Shown here: one piece after another, positions 32,520-44,716 of the stretch | How the letters are laid out: every line of letters starts with the position of its first letter | How positions within the stretch are numbered: position 1 is the first letter of the stretch | From: Apium graveolens | Taxonomy: Eukaryota > Streptophyta > Magnoliopsida > Apiales > Apiaceae | Reading direction: 5' to 3' | Length of the DNA stretch: 64,000 bases | NCBI RefSeq assembly: GCF_009905375.1 | Contig: NC_133649.1 | Location: forward strand, 237,798,201-237,862,200 | Program-made: the position numbers and the translations under genes | Notes under the pieces: model-generated | The model's input: the letters and a program-made list of their open reading frames with translations, nothing else | Databases searched by the model: none | Told to the model about the DNA's origin: nothing

Positions 32520-35500
32520 TCCTTGTAGCTTTTACCATCCTTAAAGTCTGATATCAGCTTTAGCCTGTATATTCTTCAAAACTTAACAGTTGTAGTCCTT
32601 GACTTGGCTTCAGTTTGTGATCTCTTGAATGTCAGGAGTTGTTCTGAGATAGTTCTTCAAAAGAGTTCTCTCATCATATTCAAGTTCATTTATCATCCTC
32701 CTTTTAGCATCTTTAAGTTCAACTGTATCTTCCCCTGTCTAAAAGATAGCAGCCCTGAGATCATTAATCTTTGCTTTCCTTATTTCCTGATCCAATCTGA
32801 TCAAATAAGCTTTGTCAGACTCCAGATTAAATTCAACACCCTTAATACCCAAAAATGTAGTGATTTTAGCAGTATTAGGCTTCATCTCAACTAGTTCTCC
32901 ATTGTGAGCTCTGTACTTAGGATAGTATGGTATGTCAGACTTTACAGAGTATAATTTCTTCTGCCTTTGAATATCAGATTTTAAGTAATTGGCAGCACCA
33001 TCTGTTGACCTATTCTTCACTTGAAGTAGAAATAAAACATGTGCAATTCTTCAAAGTACTTCAAACTAATAGCATCATTTCTTATCTGGAATACTCTCCC
33101 ATCTATCATAAAATAAAGCATTATGTCTTCTTTCAGCTTGGAATTATAAGCTTGGAATTATAAACCATCTGTACAAACTCCAATTGATTCAGTCTTTCTG
33201 GAGTTGTCCCTACTCCTGGTTCAGAAAGAGATGTAGGATCTAAGGTAGAGTTGTTTACTCTTTTCTCATCAGCATTACCCAGTCCTGTTTTATCTCTGGC
33301 TTCCTTCCCTTGAAGCAATCTACCCTTAAAAACATTTGTTGAAGTCTTCATAGGTTAAGCGGCTTTTGCCTTACCCTTGAATCTAGGATCAACTTCCATC
33401 TATGATTTGGACTTGGCCTTAGATGCCTCAGTATCTGTCATCCCTTTGATCATAATGCCCTTAGGCTTAGGTGGTTTCTTTGTTGTGTCTTGAGTTTTAG
33501 ACTTTGACTTAGATCTGTCATTTTCAGCTTTCAGTCTAATCTCTTCTTCCTTCAAACTTTCAATATCCATGCCTGTATTGTCCTTTAGGAACAGCCTTTT
33601 GGAGATCTCTTCATCAAGTTTCAGAGTTTGTTCATTAGAACTTATCCTTTTACCAGTATCAGAACTTGTTCTTCTCCCAGCATCAGAACTTGTTCTTTGA
33701 CTTGTAGTTCTGGCTTTGCTTGATAAAGAACCCCTGCCTTGACTTAGACCTCTACTCCTTTCAGAGTTTCCCTGGTCTTCATTATCATCATCCTTACCCT
33801 TCAGTGGTTGATCAGTTTTGCATTTGGACTTAATCACTTTCTCCCCCCTTTTTGGCATCATCTGGTAGAAGCATGGAGACAAGCAATTCCACAGAGTTTT
33901 GGATTTCATTGAGTTGGTCTTGTTGAGCAGCTTGATTCTTCAAAATATCAGATAGTTGAGCTTGCTGCTTTTCTTGAGTCTTTTCTATATACCCAATGCG
34001 GTCAAAGGCTGGCTTAAAAAACCTGTTCTTTTCCAATTTCACATTCATATCTTGCTGAATCAGTGTTTCTTGAATTTTATTCACCTTGGCTTAAGTTATT
34101 AAGTGTTGACCTTGAAGGTTCCTGGTACTCAATGCAGTAACTCTGAGCTGTGCTTTGAAGTCATCATTCATCAGCATCTCATCAGCTTTAGCCAGATGCT
34201 CAGCAAGAATATTTGCAATAGAAACAAAATCAACTTTGTTCCATTCCTTGATCCATTCCCTTCCTCTATTAGTTTCACTCCAAGGTACTGGTGAATCCTC
34301 TCTCATAAACTTTTTAATCAAATCAGCTTTATTAACTGTTTGTATAGGTGCATGTCCTGAAGGACCAGCTACATCAGCATTTTCATTTATAGCAGCTTCA
34401 CCAGTATTGTCAGCATTTACTTCAACGGAACTTGCAGAATCTTCAGTATCAGCATCTTGTGATAGAATTACTGTATATGAAGCAATAGAAGATTCATCTG
34501 TATTGACATCAGCATCTAGCAGTGGAGTTGCTGGTGGAGTGTATTGAGAAATGGTTGGAGCTTCCAAGTACAGAATTATAGGTACATTTAAGTTGTGAAT
34601 ATCTATTTCAGCACTTGTACCTAGAATATCAGCATGTACTTGATCAATGATAGGAGACACAGGAGGTGTAGGCATGTATTCTTGAGTATTCTCTGGCTCT
34701 TGAATAGGAGATTTGTGACCTTCAGTAAAGTCTGGTTCAGTAGTGGGAAGAGATTCAATCACTATTGGGTCTTTTGAGATCAGAGATTCCTGACCTCCTT
34801 CCTCAACTGCTGCTTCCATTTTTTCTTCAGAGATTGATGATTCTACAGCCCTCCTTGCTCTTTACTTTGTAAGTCTCTTAGCTGATGGAGAGACTCTGGG
34901 AGCTTCATCATCAGAGTTTAGCTTTCTAAGCCATTTTAGGGGCCTAGAACTCCCAGTTTCTTGTGCTGTCTGAGAAATGACCTTCTCAACTACTTCAGCA
35001 ACAGGTTCTGATGGTTGAACCTGTACCTCATCATCAGACTCATCTCTTAAAATCATCTTCCTTCTTTTCTGTTGTGACTGAAGTACTATCTTAGTCCTCT
35101 TTGCTCTAGAAGGAGAAGGTTTCACTTGATTATGTGTTGATGTTGGTTGGCATGTTCTGATGTGAGTGTTTGTTGAGTGACAGTAGTAGGTGCTGATGGC
35201 TGTTGTGTGTTGGTGGGTTGGACATCAGGATATAGCCATGAATAGGTATCATAATCAGCATTTACCAGAGCTTGCTTTACTGATAAAGGAATCCTAAGGG
35301 GTCTCAAAACTCCCTTCTTGTTGTTAGCAGTTAAGAGATCAGTAAAAGCCCTCTTAGCTAACCTAAAAGGTTCTATTTGTTCACTTGCTGGTTGTGGTTC
35401 ATCTGATATAAAGTAGATGTAAATTAACTAACAGAACCTAGCGAAGTAAACTACATTCATGTCCTCTTTCATTCTATCTCCTATAAAATATAACACAGTC

Positions 35501-36054
35501 TTTGCATAATCAAAATGAGACTGGTTTAGGAGTGCATACCCAATTCGTTATGTCAGAATAGGAATGGCATCAAAATTTGAGCACTTGTTAGCAAACGTCT
35601 TCGTGATGCAATCGAAGAAGAAGCTCCATTCCTTTCGAATATATGGGAGTTTGAGTTGACCCAACTTAGCCAAACTCTGTTCATACCCAAGATTAGCCAT
35701 CATTTGCTGTAGCAATGGCTCCTCAACAGCAGAACTGAATTGACAGTTTTCAGGTAGGTGTAGAGCTTTTCGAACTGTTTCCAGAGTAACAACATACTCA
35801 ACCTCCTTTGCTGTAAACACGATGCTTGGAGTCCCATTCTTACCACCATCATCATAAAGTCCTGTACGCCAAAATGTCAGAACTTGAGTTCCAGATAAAT
35901 AGGATGGCTGCATCAAAGCGAACCCAATTTCACTATGAGATAAGAAATCCTGAATAAAATGAAGTTTCGAAGGGGCTTCACTCTTAGTGAGAATGGCAGC
36001 ATAGTTGTTGGGGACAAACTTTGCTCCATTAAAGATTATATCCTTGGGTGCCAT
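32520..36054 (-). pseudogene. Downstream (env-like position) ORF of element D, broken
   Basis: Begins with ATG at 36054 (MAPKDIIFNGAKFVP). About 168 residues of conserved N-terminal part (to 35548) are followed by long low-complexity Ser/Thr/Glu-rich and Lys-rich stretches. Fragments: 35307-35122, 35125-34862, 34819-34091, 34084-33830, 33909-33400, 33351-33133 and 33020-32739, in three frames, with frame changes near 35125, 33870 and 33030. Several segments look coiled-coil (KNQAAQQDQLNEIQNSVELL). I see no signal peptide or membrane segment, so the label env-like rests on position after pol only, as described for SIRE elements. Element C cuts its end. Confidence 0.6.
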
Positions 36055-37528
36055 TGAAAATGAGTGAGAATTTAGAGTGCCTGAAAGGTGTTTGATAAAA
36101 TGTCTGTATAGAAAACCGTCAGAGAATGTGAGAAAATAAGAAAAAGAGAGAGTATAGAATACAAAAGTAAATAAAAGATTAAAAATCTTTTCTCTCTTTT
36201 ACTTATACACGCTCCACTTGACAGCAGTTATTGAGAAGTGGAACAGACTATACACCTCTCAGCCATGCAGTAGTTAAGACAAAAGTTAATGGGCACGGGA
36301 AATAAGTAATGATTACTATGCACATACAGTTTTTCAAAAAAAAACTGTTCCCACTAAACAAATGATTATTACTGTCTTTATCTCACATAAACCAATATTC
36401 TGATAAAATATAACCGTTCAAGTATTGACTTAAAAATAAATCAAGGAAATAAATACTGTCACGTCAGCATCATAACTTGATTATTATCAGAATTTAAAAG
36501 TCATCAGAATATGGATCCTTTACTCAAAAAGTGAATGTTTATTTCTGTAATTCTTCAAACAAATACTGATATGGTTTCAACAGAACGTAATCATCAGAAC
36601 TTCCATTAGAACTTGTCCTCAGAATTTATGCAACTGTCACTTAAACTGTTCATCTAAAATAACATTGATCACCACAGTAATTTTCATCATTCATATGGAG
36701 TGTAAGTGTGTGCATTAAGCTAAATATAAGACAAAGAGTAAAGTCTGATTCACTTCAGTACATCTTAGAAATAAGGCATAACTAAGAACTTTGCTCAAAA
36801 TCTGTCATTAGTCTGAAGTCTACTATAGAATGAGTTCATGCATGAGTCCACCTCAACTGTTTTGTGTTCATTTTATGCATCTTTTGAAATTCCTTTTTAC
36901 AGTGGCTTCTCAGTGTAAGTGAGTCACGACTGCTTATCAGAATTTATGCTATTATCAGAGTATTTCTCCAGTAATCAGAGAATATGAAAAGTCACCAAGA
37001 AAATTTTATTTTGCTTTTCTAATGCATATTACTTAATACCAGCAATGCACTTGGGTCTTCCCTTCCACATACATTTTTCTCTAGATCTCAAAGGAGTACC
37101 TGATATTTATTTCTTTTCTTTACTTTTTCTTTTGATAAGTGAGGCTTATCAGCACTTAGTACAATCATGAGATTTACCAACATCTGAACTTAACAGATAA
37201 GAAGCATTATTCTAGTTTTTGACTTAGTAATAAAAATACACAAAGTAAACCTAACCAAGCTCAATATCAGAATTTGCTTGTGTTAAAAGATTTCCACATA
37301 AACAATTACTTCAAACATGGGATCTTTAGTATATTAGAGACTACTAGGTCAGCATCTAGCACAGTTATCCTCATTGGATTGAATAGTCATAGATATCACT
37401 ATCAGAGTTTAGAAATTCACATCAGATAACAATCAGCACTTAGGTAAATTTCAATTTAAGCACAGATTACACAAAGAGAGTAATATCTGTAAATACTGAT
37501 CATAAAGTCTGATGTATCAGAACATAAA
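36055..37528 (-). other. Spacer between pol and downstream ORF of D
   Basis: About 1.5 kb without coding potential. Rich in scattered ATCAGAA / TTCTGAT words on both strands, which also occur within the downstream ORF. No terminator or promoter recognised. Confidence 0.5.
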
Positions 37529-38842
37529 CTAAACAGATTTAGAGGAAGAACCTGAAACCATTCCAAGTTCATTTACCAATCTTGTAAAAGTAGCTTCACA
37601 CAGTGGTTTTGTGAAGATATCTGCTAGTTGTTGATCTGTTGGAACAAAATGCAATTCCACTGTACCTTCCATCACATGTTCCCTTATGAAGTGGTACCTA
37701 ATGCTGATGTGCTTTGTCATTGAGTGCTGAACTGGATTACCTATCATAGCAATAGCACTTTGATTATCACAGTAAATAGGGATTTTAGAAAATTCTAACC
37801 CATAATCTAGTAACTGATTCTTCATCCAAAGAATTTATGCACAACAGCTTCCTGCAACAATGTAGTATACCTCTGCAGTTGATGTGGAAATTGAATTTTG
37901 TTTCTTGCTAAACCAAGAAACTAATATGCCTCCAAGAAATTGGCAGCTTCCACTTGTGCTTTTCCTATCAATTTTGCACCCTGCAAAATCTGCATCTGAG
38001 TAACCTATTAGCTTAAAGTCTGATTCCCTAGGAAACCACAATCCCAGATCAGCTGTACCCTTAAGGTACTTGAAAATTCTTTTCACAGCTGTTAAGTGAG
38101 GTTCTCTTGGATCTGCTTGTAATCTTGCACAAAGACAGGTAGCATACATAATATCAGGTCTACTTGCAGTTAGATAGAGTAGTGAGCCAATCATACCTCT
38201 GTAATCAGTAATATCTACTGATGTACCAGTATCCTTATCCAGTTTTGTTGCAGTGGCCATAGGAGTGGATGCACTTGAACAGTCTTGCATTCCAAATTTC
38301 TTCAACAAATTTCTGGTGTACTTAGAGAGACAAATAAAAGTTCCTTCTTCATTCTGCATTGACTATAAGGCCCAGAAAATAGCTAAGTTCTCCCATCATA
38401 CTCATTTGATATCTTGACTGCATTAGCTTGGCAAACCTTGTACAAAGTCTGTCATTTGTAGAACCAAAAATGATATCATCAACATATATCTACACCAAAA
38501 ATAAGTCCTTTCCATGGTTGAGATAGAATAAGGTTTTATCAATAGTCACTCTGTTAAATCCACTTTCCAGAAGAAACTGAGCTAATGTCTCATACCATGC
38601 TCTTGGAGCTTACTTAAGGCCATAAAGTGCTTTATCAAGTCTGTAGACATGATTAGGAAATTTTGAATCTACAAAACCTGGAGGTTGTTCAACATATACT
38701 TCTTCTTCCAATTCTCCATTAAGAAAAGCACTTTTTACATCCATTTGAAAGACTTTAAACTTTTTGTGAGCAGCATAAGCCAGAAATATCCTTATGGCTT
38801 CAAATCTAGCAACTGGTGCAAATGTTTCATCATAATCAATTC
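37529..38842 (-). pseudogene. pol: Element D pol, 3' part: copia reverse transcriptase and RNase H
   Basis: Reading leftward from the E insertion: RT with DETFAPVAR right at the break, [11 protein letters not shown], the catalytic YVDDI near 38485, then SRPDIMYATCLCARLQ (38210-38130), RNase H with YSDADFAGC and DRKSTSG (about 37990-37950) and YCDNQSAIAMI, ending HFVPTDQQLADIFTKPL. Stops interrupt otherwise continuous coding: near 38608 (Gln expected), near 38490 (Gln expected), near 38363, and 37835-37837. The last three features are classical for Ty1/copia. C-terminal stop at 37529. Confidence 0.9.
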
Positions 38843-39605
38843 TGTGACGCCTTCCAAACCCGGGGTCTAGATTTGGGGGTCACTAGCTACTAAACTAAAA
38901 TAAAATAATCACAGCGGAATAATATAATAAATATGACCCCTTGCATGCACTGGATCGATCACAGGTTATAGTATGAAACAGGCACTAATAGAAACCAAAT
39001 GTTATTTACAAACCAAAAGTCTAATTAGTTTTACAACTTATTCAAATTTTATTACAAACCTTTATGCTATTCAAGCATCCCAAAACTGTCTACCTGGAAT
39101 ACACACCACACTATTTACAAGCACTCGACTTCTGATCAAACCTGGATCTCAAGCCTGCTCTGGCTTAGCTGAAAGATTAGATTAATAAATAAGTATGAGC
39201 GAAAGAAATGCTCAGCAAGCATTATAAAATGTGCTTGAAATGATAAACCACATTCTGATAATAACTGAATAACAGGATAAAATTAGTAATACTTGATCAA
39301 TAATAAAAGCTTCACAAGCTATCAGCAATAAACGATAATGTTTAGATTGGAATTTAACTCCGACGGATGTACTATCACATGTTGATCAGCCCGTGTGATA
39401 GCACAAGGTCATGATTCATAGAAACATGTCCCCAAACACGAGTACTCAAATCAAAAGGCAATATACCTTCCTGTGGCAAAAATGGTGTCATAATATTTCA
39501 TATAACACATAGAAATAGCCCTCCTCTGGACCGTCCGTCCCGGTCACTTACGCAATCATCCAATCCATAAAATATTTTGATCAAAAGAGCGAATTAAAGG
39601 ACATC
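38843..39605 (-). repeat. Element E: LTR fragment of a third Tekay-type family
   Basis: Plus strand starts TGTGACGCCTTCC, the reverse complement of a Tekay-type LTR 3' end (AAACCCGGGGTCTAGATTTG resembles C's terminus). It is inserted in the RT of D after AATTC (38838-38842, presumed target duplication). No primer-binding site lies next to the boundary, so this is the outer end of its 3' LTR (or a solo LTR). Its first ~330 bp resemble C's LTR in order of words. Element F interrupts it at 39606; the rest lies beyond the right edge. Confidence 0.75.
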
Positions 39606-41029
39606 TGTAACGACCGAGAAATTACGCTTGTATTATATCATAATAAAGATAAATTATGTGTATTATTATGTGATTAAATGTGTTGAGTCATTAAACCCAA
39701 AATGCTATGTGTTACGTGTTGTCTATTTTGATCCAAACGTGTTTTGGATATTTATTGAGTATTTTATCGTAAGTTATATATTTTATATCAAAACCCGTAC
39801 AGCTCAAAACCATGTTTTAAAAGCCCGTATTTCAAATAAAATCATTGGCCCTATTTTGCCAAAAATGCCCTATACCATATCGCTATTTTGAACCCCTAGA
39901 CGTTTTACAAATTTACCTTTTTCGCGAAAAATGATTTTTCCGGACCCCTTCAGGTATCAAAAACCCTACAAAAATCACATTTTTATTTTTATATGATCAT
40001 GAAATTATCATATATCATTTTTCTTTGCATTTTTTTAATATTCACAATTTTTGGGAATTTTTAGCATTAATTTTGTATTTATTGGATATTTAAAAATTCA
40101 TTATTAATACCCAAAAATTTTAAAAATTGGGGCCAAATATTTTTATTAGGAGTGTAATTAGCCCCTTAATTTTATTTAGGGGTATTATTTTTATAAATAT
40201 AAATACCAGGTTTATTGTTAATTATTCAGTTAATAATAATAAAAAAATCAGAAAAATCAAGAAATTCCCCAATTCTCTGAAATTAGGGTTTGTGGGGTGA
40301 AGAACAGGGCAGAAATTCAATCGAGGATTTGAAGGTGATTCTGTTAACCAAATCGAACGTGTAAGTAGTCAAATTGAAGCCTGTGGTTCGTAGTTTCTGA
40401 TTATGTAAACGTTTTTGTTGTTGGATTCCTTGATTTTAATTTCGTATTTTCGGTTTTAAACTTCGAATTCGGGTTTTGATTTTGGTTAGTTGTTAGAAGA
40501 TTTTGATGTTGTAGTTGTGTAGCTCGTTGAATCCTCGTTCGAACGGCATCGGTTTTGTGGTTGTTGGGTTCTGTTTTCGCGTCGCCAGAAACGGCGCCGC
40601 CATCGCTGTTGTTGTTGATGGTTCAGGTGACGGGGACGGCCGGGAACGAAGGCTGAGGAAGGAGGAAGGTGGGGGAAGCAGTTGTGGTGTTGTTATTGAC
40701 TGGAAACGTGAAGAAATGACGAGAATATTATGGTTTCGCATCTGGAATCGTGGTCGGAACCTGGGTTCGTCGCCGGATTTGAGAACCGGCCGGCGACGCG
40801 GTTCGTTCTTCGCGACCCGGGGTCGACCCGGTTTCGACCCGGGTTTGATCCTGAAAACCCTAACCCTGAAACCTGTTATATGTTTCTGATATTTTTAATA
40901 TTTATTCTATTTTCTAAAATCAGAAAATCAGTTTTAATAATTCTAATAATTAATTAAAAATCAGTTTTAAATTCTGAAAAATAGTATAATTAATTTCTAA
41001 ATTATTTTATTAATTTAGAATTTAGAATT

Positions 41030-41650
41030 TAATTATTTAATTAATTATTTAATTATTTATCTAATTATTTATTAGTTATCTAATTAATTAATAATTAGGT
41101 AATTAATTAATAATTAAGTAATTAATAAATAAGAATTAAATAATATGATTAATAATCCGATAATTAGTTAATATTATGAGTAACTCGTATTCATACGAGT
41201 AGTGATTCGATAATGAGAATTATTATTCGAAGAATGTCGTAATAATTGTTCGAAGCGTATAATTAAATACAATTAATCAATTGATTAATTAATCGTATAG
41301 GTACAGTAATAATATATTAGTTCGATGGTACTCGAGAATAGTGAGTAGCTCGTATTTATACGAGTAGTTAATCGTTGAGTTAGATTATAATTCATGTAAT
41401 TAGTGTTTATTCGATAAATAGCGTATCAGTTAATTGTATCGATTGATTATTTGTAAATAATCGATGTGATCGAGCAAGTATTATTAATTTGTAAATAATT
41501 ATAATAAATTGTAATTAATCCTAATAATTAGGGATTAATTATTTTAAAATACAATAATTATTAGTTAATTATTTAAAAATATAATTAAGGATTATTTAAT
41601 TATGATTAATTATTTATAATTAAATATTAATTAATTAAATCTTGTTTAAT
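41030..41650. repeat. TAATTAATTATT-rich low-complexity region in F LTR
   Basis: Two dense tracts (41030-41110 and 41500-41650) of TTAATTAATTA words with less pure sequence between; includes repeated CGTATTTATACGAGTAG-like words at about 41185 and 41350. No gene. Confidence 0.75.
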
Positions 41651-42782
41651 TCATAATAATTAAACCGTTAGTCCGATTTGAGCGAAACGAAGACCCCTAG
41701 ACTCAGAAAAATGAAACGAATCCAATAAAAATAATTGTAAGTTATAATTTCTTCCGGAAGAGAGTGGTCTTGTGATAATTAATTGTTCATAGGCCCTATT
41801 AGGGGTAGAATCGAGTCAAATAAATCCCGAAAAATTGTAATAAAATCAGATAGGGCTAGTTAATGTAGATATGAGTCTAGAATCGATTCCAAAAATATTT
41901 ATAAGTCCAAAAATTAATTATGTGCTTTATGTGCTATGTGCTTTACGTGGTTATGTGAACCTTATGTGCTATATAATTATATGTGTCTATATGCGAGTCA
42001 GGTAGAAATGTATGGGCAGACTGATAAGGTTACGTGGTATCAATTCGAGATACACGTATATAGTAAGTTATCTAAATGACTATCTTTCTATGATTGGTTC
42101 AGTGTCAGCAAGGCAGAGCAAGCTAGAGACAGAAGGCAGGGAGTTGAACCAGGTTAAGTAAGTGCAAGGCAAGTTTTCCCTATTCTAAATTCAGAATAGT
42201 GAATTATATCTCATTTTCCCATATCAGTTATCTTTGATAATTTTTGTTCATATACACTGTTATACAATTATTGAATCTTGTTTATATTTCACTTTGATTC
42301 TTGATTCCTCCCAATTTATTGAATCCTTTATTCGTATTCCTATACTTTTACCCTTGTTACATATACTTTGATATATCCTGGTATTGGGATATATCAAAAG
42401 CATTCTGATTGTTCCGGATGCTAAGATTTGGACTGGATGGTTACGATGTGGACTGGGTTTTACCCAGACTTTTAATTAATAGGCCATAGTTGCCTGAGTA
42501 CTCCTTATGTTGGTTGGGTCTATGCAGTTGGGTATAGATCCGCACTGTATCCTGACTGATCAGCAGGTTATAGTGCATATATTGGTTCTTGTTTCCAGTC
42601 TTGTTCATTTGGCACTCGCCAGTGTTGGCAAATTATTATTCTATACAGATACAGATGGTTGTTCAAACCAGTAGCTTATTGGTTCACTTATTTCTCTCTC
42701 TTTATACTATATATATATTGTTGCAGGCTTGTTGAGCAATTTTGGCTCATCCATTTTTATTGTTATTCCTATTGTTTTACAG

Positions 42783-42905
42783 TTAAGGTAGAGAATGAAA
42801 CTCATCAGGACCCGCGTAGTCAAGAAGCGAGTCAAGCAGCGGGACCCTCTTATACCAAGAGTGTTCCTTCCTATTCCCGAAGAGAGCTTTGAGTTACCAG
42901 ATCAG
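42783..42905 (+). CDS. Putative LTR leader exon of element F accessory gene (strongly basic peptide)
   Basis: TTGTTTTACAG (AG at 42781-42782) precedes ATG at 42795. The frame is open for 37 codons to CAG, followed by GTGTAA (donor boundary 42905/42906). The peptide begins MKLIRTRVVKKRVKQR and then has P-R-V-F-L-P, comparable to V-P-R-L-P in B. The exon ends in phase 0. The accessory ORF starts exactly after the acceptor at 43392 in phase 0. Without splicing the frame stops at the next codon but one (TAA at 42909). The 487-bp intron would remove the LTR end and primer-binding site. F belongs to a different LTR family from A/B/G, so this is independent support for the exon. Confidence 0.5.
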
Positions 42906-43214
42906 GTGTAACAGGATAAGTAGTAATATTGGGTTGAATAAAAGTTTTATGTGGTTTGAATAAAAGTTGTGTGGTGAGAATGTAGATAGAATAAAGTTTT
43001 GTAACAAAGAGAATTCTTGAGACAGATTGTTTTTATTTGGGTTTGTAATAAAGTTAGTGTGTTGTTCTTGTTTTTAACTCTTAACCTTAAAAGATCCTGA
43101 GTAGCAGTAGTTCGGGGTAATTATCATATTTATATTCCTCTTGTGTAGGTTTAGTTTATAGTTGTTATTAATAATGCCCCAAATCTATACCCCGGATTTG
43201 GAGGGTGTTATAGT

Positions 43215-43226
43215 TGGCATCAGAGC
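43215..43226 (+). other. Element F primer-binding site (tRNA-iMet, one mismatch)
   Basis: TGGCATCAGAGC, one change from TGGTATCAGAGC. Confidence 0.88.
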
Positions 43227-43392
43227 TTAAGTTTTGACCCTTGAAAACAAGAACGTTAGGATTAAGATAAGATAGGAAGATCAGATAGGATAGAAGTAAG
43301 AGTGTTAGGATTGTTTGTTTATGTGATTAGAAGTTATGAGTTTTAAGATTGTGATTTGATTGTTTTTGTGTTATTATTGTTATGTATATTAG

Positions 43393-44208
43393 ATGGCTTC
43401 TTTATCATCATCTACGGAGCGGACCGAGACAGATCCAGTGGTTGCACCGGTAGTGGCTCCAGTGTCAGAGCAGATCTTTCCTCCATTACCACCACCTCCA
43501 CCATTGCCACCTGGACCAGCACCAGAGATACCACTTCCCCCAGAGGTACCAGGTTTTGCAGATTATTTTCCATATTTTGAGCCAGAGATACCAGATTTTC
43601 CACCACTAGAGTTCCCGATATTCGATATTCCTGACATGATTGATCTTCCGCAGTGGGAGGATCTAGAGCCCCAGATTCCTATGCCACCATTCGAGATTTC
43701 GGAGATTCCACCAATGGAGCTTGAGGTAGAGCCACCAATGTATGCACCTATGGAACAGCCTGTCTTATTTCCCGCCCCTTTAGCTATCTATGCCCCTGTT
43801 CCCGGGGTATATCAGTTTCCACAGCCGGAGTTCATGGATGAGGTAGTAGTAGATGGGCCATTACCTTCTTGAGGTTCTCGCACGGATCTTCGTGAGCATC
43901 ATATAGTTACATATCAGCGTTTTTAGGCAGAGGGAGATGAGAGGATTAGATGGCAGAACCAGTGTAGAGAGATCCTTGGATTGTTCGAGACCCAGGCGAA
44001 TGGTCCCGTTCGAGCACTTCACCCAGACTATATATTGAGGGAGAGGCTACGTCAGATTCACAGAGTTAGTTCTCAGCAGCTTACTGATCTGAGGCAGCAA
44101 GATATGAGTGCAGAGGTAGCATACCGTAGGGCGATGGGACTTAGTGAGGCAGTGTTAGAGGCATTTCAGGAAGAGCTGAGCCATGTGCCATCAGGATTCA
44201 GAGACTAG
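43393..44208 (+). pseudogene. Element F accessory ORF between PBS and gag
   Basis: ATG at 43393 lies directly after an acceptor-like TATATTAG. One frame runs to 44208 with two stops only: TGA 43870-43872 (probably CGA before) and TAG 43924-43926 (probably CAG). The first ~160 residues are extremely Pro-rich with acidic residues (PPLPPPPPLPPGPAPEIPLP). The last ~75 are Arg/Glu/Gln-rich and helical (RERLRQIHRVSSQQLTDLRQ), including YRRAMGLSEAVLEAFQEEL, which resembles RRAMERVWEL at the end of the B ORF. No enzyme motif. Function unknown. Confidence 0.65.
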
Positions 44209-44716
44209 CAGACGGAGGAGTGTTGTATCTTGTATATTTTGTAGATAGAGGCAGCATAGTATTGTATGACTAGTTTGTATGAGTGTAGCTACTAATTTTG
44301 ACTGATAATAGTAGCAGTACGACTGATATATCATAGGCTTTTGTATCAAGCATTGACACCTGCAGCTGGTGTCCTACCCATATATATATAAGATGAACCT
44401 TTTCACATTTTCTTTATTTTCCAGTCATTTAAGCATTTACATTTATTTCATTGTTTTACCATTACATATTTAAAAAAAAATGTTGTTTTATTTACAATCA
44501 TGTTGTACCCTTTATGTTTTTAAAATTTTTAAAAGTACTTTAAAAAGGATTTATTTACACATCGCACTGTTTTATTCATTTATATATTTAATAAATTGTT
44601 TTTTCCCCATATCAACTATTTTAACGATGTTTTAATATTATAAAGATTGTTTTCATTCCATAACACCTGTTTAGTATATTGTTATTAAGAGAACCCATTG
44701 TTTTATTGTCAGAAAG
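44209..44716 (+). other. Spacer between accessory ORF and gag of F
   Basis: No coding potential. AT-rich, ending in TTTTATTGTCAG (AG at 44711-44712), an acceptor-like site four bases before the gag ATG. Confidence 0.5.

Larger units (their letters stand above)
32515..38842 (-). mobile_element. Element D: SIRE-like Ty1/copia retrotransposon fragment, base layer
   Basis: Minus-strand copia element, seen from the middle of reverse transcriptase (right) to a downstream ORF (left). The copia order (RT and RNase H at the end of pol, no integrase after them) and a large additional ORF downstream of pol fit the SIRE/Maximus lineage. C interrupts it on the left and E on the right. Gag, protease, integrase and both LTRs lie outside the window. 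Confidence 0.8.
39606..43212 (+). repeat. Element F 5' LTR (3607 bp)
   Basis: Starts TGTAACGACCGAG. Ends GTGTTATA where CA is expected, so the terminal dinucleotide is mutated to TA. Contains a GC-rich leader segment (40550-40860), a strong donor-like CGT/GTAAGT at 40360/40361, AT-rich tracts at 41030-41110 and 41500-41650, and the leader exon 42783-42905. The ORF 40515-40889 lies in the GC-rich leader and shows no recognisable content. Confidence 0.92.

Noticed and set aside
32515..38842. D's downstream ORF as a host nuclear gene
   Set aside because: Directly downstream of copia pol on the same strand, degenerate in three frames, and bordered only by retroelement sequence.
38843..39605. Element E as a continuation of element C
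   Set aside because: The LTR ends differ (TGTGACGCC against TGTGGCGCC and downstream sequence), and each has its own insertion site in D.
40515..40889. 124-codon ORF in the GC-rich part of F's LTR as a possible host gene
   Set aside because: Inside an LTR leader, Gly/Arg-biased composition, no recognisable domain. The 3' LTR copy is cut before most of this region, so it cannot be tested here.
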